DNA of 5,763 bases, from positions 1 to 5,763 of the forward strand of contig JAGHCE010000175.1 in the NCBI GenBank assembly GCA_021160625.1. The letters run 5' to 3'. The translations under genes were made by a program, and so were the position numbers. This stretch comes from Planctomycetota bacterium. GTDB taxonomy: Bacteria; Planctomycetota; DG-23; SLPQ01. Shown in pieces: positions 4,051 through 5,763 of the stretch. The notes under the pieces were generated by a model. The model was given only the letters and a program-made list of their open reading frames with translations, was not told the origin of the DNA and made no database searches. Numbering within the stretch: the first letter of the stretch is position 1; each line of letters opens with the position of its first letter.

Positions 4051-5763
4051 GACAGGTACGAGCTTAACATCCTGACACTGGCGGCCCTTGACCCCCAACT
4101 CGCAGCCGATGTTTCCCGAGCCGCCCCCGGTGGACACGTCAGGGTGTTTCCCTCGAAATCCGGCGCGGCCACCGCCGAGATTATCCGCCCCGACGGCACG
4201 AAGACCACGCTCCACTCGCGCTTTGACCCCGAAGACGAGGCCGCCGGTTTCGTCCGTGCGGCCGACACCGACAAGATAACCACCTACATAGTCCTGGGCT
4301 TCGGCCTGGGCTACCACATAAAGGCCCTGCTGGCCGCCGCCAGAAAAGAGTCCCGCATAATTGTTATAGAGCACGACGTTGGGCTCTTTCGCGCGGCGCT
4401 CGAGGCCCTCGACCTGCGCGAGGTCTTTTCCTCCAGGCGGGTTTTTCCCATCGTCGGCAAGTCCACACCGGAGATATTCGCCGCCCTCAACCCCCACGTC
4501 GTCAGGATGTTTCTCGACGCGACCTACCTCGTCCACCGCCCGTCGGTCGAGGCCGCCTCCGAATACTACAGAGAAGTCCACCAGTCCCTGGCCGACTACA
4601 TAAGCTACGGGATGCAGAACGTCATAACGACCGTCTCGGTCGACCTGCTTTCCAAGATGAACACCCTGATGAACCTGCCGTACTACGCCGCCTCGCCGGG
4701 GATCGCGCGGCTTCAGGGCGCCTACGCCGGGCATCCGGCGATAATCGTCTCCGCTGGGCCGTCGCTGGCGCGTAACGTTGATCTGCTCCCGCAGGCCGAG
4801 GGCCGCGCAGTTATCATCGCCGTCTCGACCGTCTTCAAGCCGCTTCTGAGCCGAGGCATAAGGCCGGACTTCGCCGTGGTGCTTGACTACCACCCGATTT
4901 CGAGGAAATACTTCGACGACGCGCCGGGCGACGACCAGGTAACCCTCGTGGCCGACCCGAAGGCCTCCTGGGAGGCCGTCAACGCCCACCGGGGCCCCAA
5001 GGTCATTATCCATAACGACGCTCTCCACCACATCATCGGCGGCCCTGCCTTCCACAAGGGGATGATCCCCTCCGGCACCACCGTCGCCCACAGCGCGTTC
5101 TACTTTGCCGAGTACATCGGCGCCGACCCGATCATCTTCGTCGGCCAGGACCTCGCCCACCCCGACGGCATCACCCACTTTCCAGGCACCGCCGTCCACG
5201 ACATTCTGGCGACGCAGACCAACCGCTTCGAGAGCCTCGAGATGCGCGAGTGGGAAACGATCCTGCGGATGAAGCGCACCCTGCGTAAGATAACCGACGT
5301 CCACGGCAACGACATCTATACCGACGCCCAGATGTTTTCCTATCTCCAGCAGTTCGAGATGAACTTCTACAACTCCAAGGCCACGATCATCGACGCCACC
5401 GAGGGCGGAGCGGCGAAGAGATTCACCACCGCTATGACACTGGCCGAGGCCCTCGACCGCTATGCCGCCGGGCCGCTTCCCGACCACGCCGCCGCCGAAC
5501 CCGAAACCCCCGACGCCGCCGACGAGGCGGGCCGCTGTGAAATCCGCCGCGTCCTCGAGGAAAGGCTCTCCCGAACGAGCCAGGTGCGCGATTTCTACGA
5601 CAAGACCCTCTCGATCCTGCACGAGATAGACGACCTGTGGCCTGACCAGCAGAAAATCGCACCGCTTCTTCAGCAGATTGAGGACATCCGAGACGAAGTC
5701 AAGTCCTACACCGACGTCGGCAGCCTCGTGCGCGAGATAGCCCAGGCCATCGAGCTCAACAAG
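4048..5763 (+). CDS. Motility-associated factor (Maf/DUF115) flagellin glycosyltransferase, 3' truncated by window
   Basis: Maf proteins transfer nonulosonic acids such as pseudaminic or legionaminic acid onto Ser/Thr of flagellin in the cytoplasm, before export; loss of Maf commonly abolishes filaments in bacteria that need this modification. The 572 visible codons have no stop. Residues about 78-125 match the Maf N-terminal Rossmann-like region (YIVLGFGLGYHIKALL, then IIVIEHD). Residues about 228-385 match the DUF115/MAF_flag10 core: PAIIVSAGPSLARNVDLL (230-247), IIAVSTVFKPLLSRGIRPDF (256-275), VVLDYHP, PSGTTVAHSAFYFAEYIGAD (341-360) and IIFVGQDLAHPDGITHFPG (362-380). Residues 476-496 form an Ala/Pro/Glu/Asp linker leading into a helical C-terminal part (from about 497) that runs off the window. 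Family members are usually about 600-750 residues, so perhaps 30-180 are missing. The start is the only in-frame ATG near the upstream stop. The sugar donor cannot be read from the sequence. Confidence 0.93.
   Translation, partial: MDRYELNILTLAALDPQLAADVSRAAPGGHVRVFPSKSGAATAEIIRPDGTKTTLHSRFDPEDEAAGFVRAADTDKITTYIVLGFGLGYHIKALLAAARKESRIIVIEHDVGLFRAALEALDLREVFSSRRVFPIVGKSTPEIFAALNPHVVRMFLDATYLVHRPSVEAASEYYREVHQSLADYISYGMQNVITTVSVDLLSKMNTLMNLPYYAASPGIARLQGAYAGHPAIIVSAGPSLARNVDLLPQAEGRAVIIAVSTVFKPLLSRGIRPDFAVVLDYHPISRKYFDDAPGDDQVTLVADPKASWEAVNAHRGPKVIIHNDALHHIIGGPAFHKGMIPSGTTVAHSAFYFAEYIGADPIIFVGQDLAHPDGITHFPGTAVHDILATQTNRFESLEMREWETILRMKRTLRKITDVHGNDIYTDAQMFSYLQQFEMNFYNSKATIIDATEGGAAKRFTTAMTLAEALDRYAAGPLPDHAAAEPETPDAADEAGRCEIRRVLEERLSRTSQVRDFYDKTLSILHEIDDLWPDQQKIAPLLQQIEDIRDEVKSYTDVGSLVREIAQAIELNK

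Noticed and set aside
4030..5622. Reverse-strand open frame of 530 codons opposite maf
   Set aside because: It lies antisense to a clear Maf coding region, its product is rich in Gly, Val, Arg and Asp with no recognisable domain, and such frames arise readily opposite GC-rich genes with biased third positions.

Overview
This is a GC-rich bacterial window carrying the filament-assembly end of a flagellar operon. All genes are on the + strand and closely packed. The order is: a probable 3' end of a flaG-like gene (to 65), fliD encoding an oversized filament cap (101-2833), fliS encoding the flagellin chaperone (2891-3328), a 204-codon gene of unrecognised family (3429-4043), and a motility-associated-factor (Maf/DUF115) flagellin glycosyltransferase gene. 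The last begins at 4048 and is still open at the right edge.

The genes form one assembly line. FlaG and FliD belong to the filament and its tip. FliS escorts flagellin to the export gate. Maf-family enzymes add nonulosonic-acid-type sugars to flagellin before export. The unknown gene lies between the chaperone and the glycosyltransferase and ends 4 bases before the maf start, so it probably acts in the same process. No strong promoter or factor-independent terminator is visible between the genes, which fits one transcript starting upstream of the window.

The organism cannot be fixed from the sequence. High GC, strong Shine-Dalgarno sites (GAGGAGGG), regular use of ATA and AGG codons despite the GC content, a FliD with several Flagellin_IN-type repeats and a maf gene beside fliD/fliS point away from enteric bacteria. 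They are compatible with a planctomycete or another deep-branching or environmental flagellate; this is inference.

The best candidates for something new are the 204-residue protein and the expanded, tandemly repeated middle of FliD, where repeat similarity is still visible at the DNA level. I saw no RNA genes, mobile elements or CRISPR arrays. The long reverse-strand open frames opposite fliD and maf look like composition-driven shadows.
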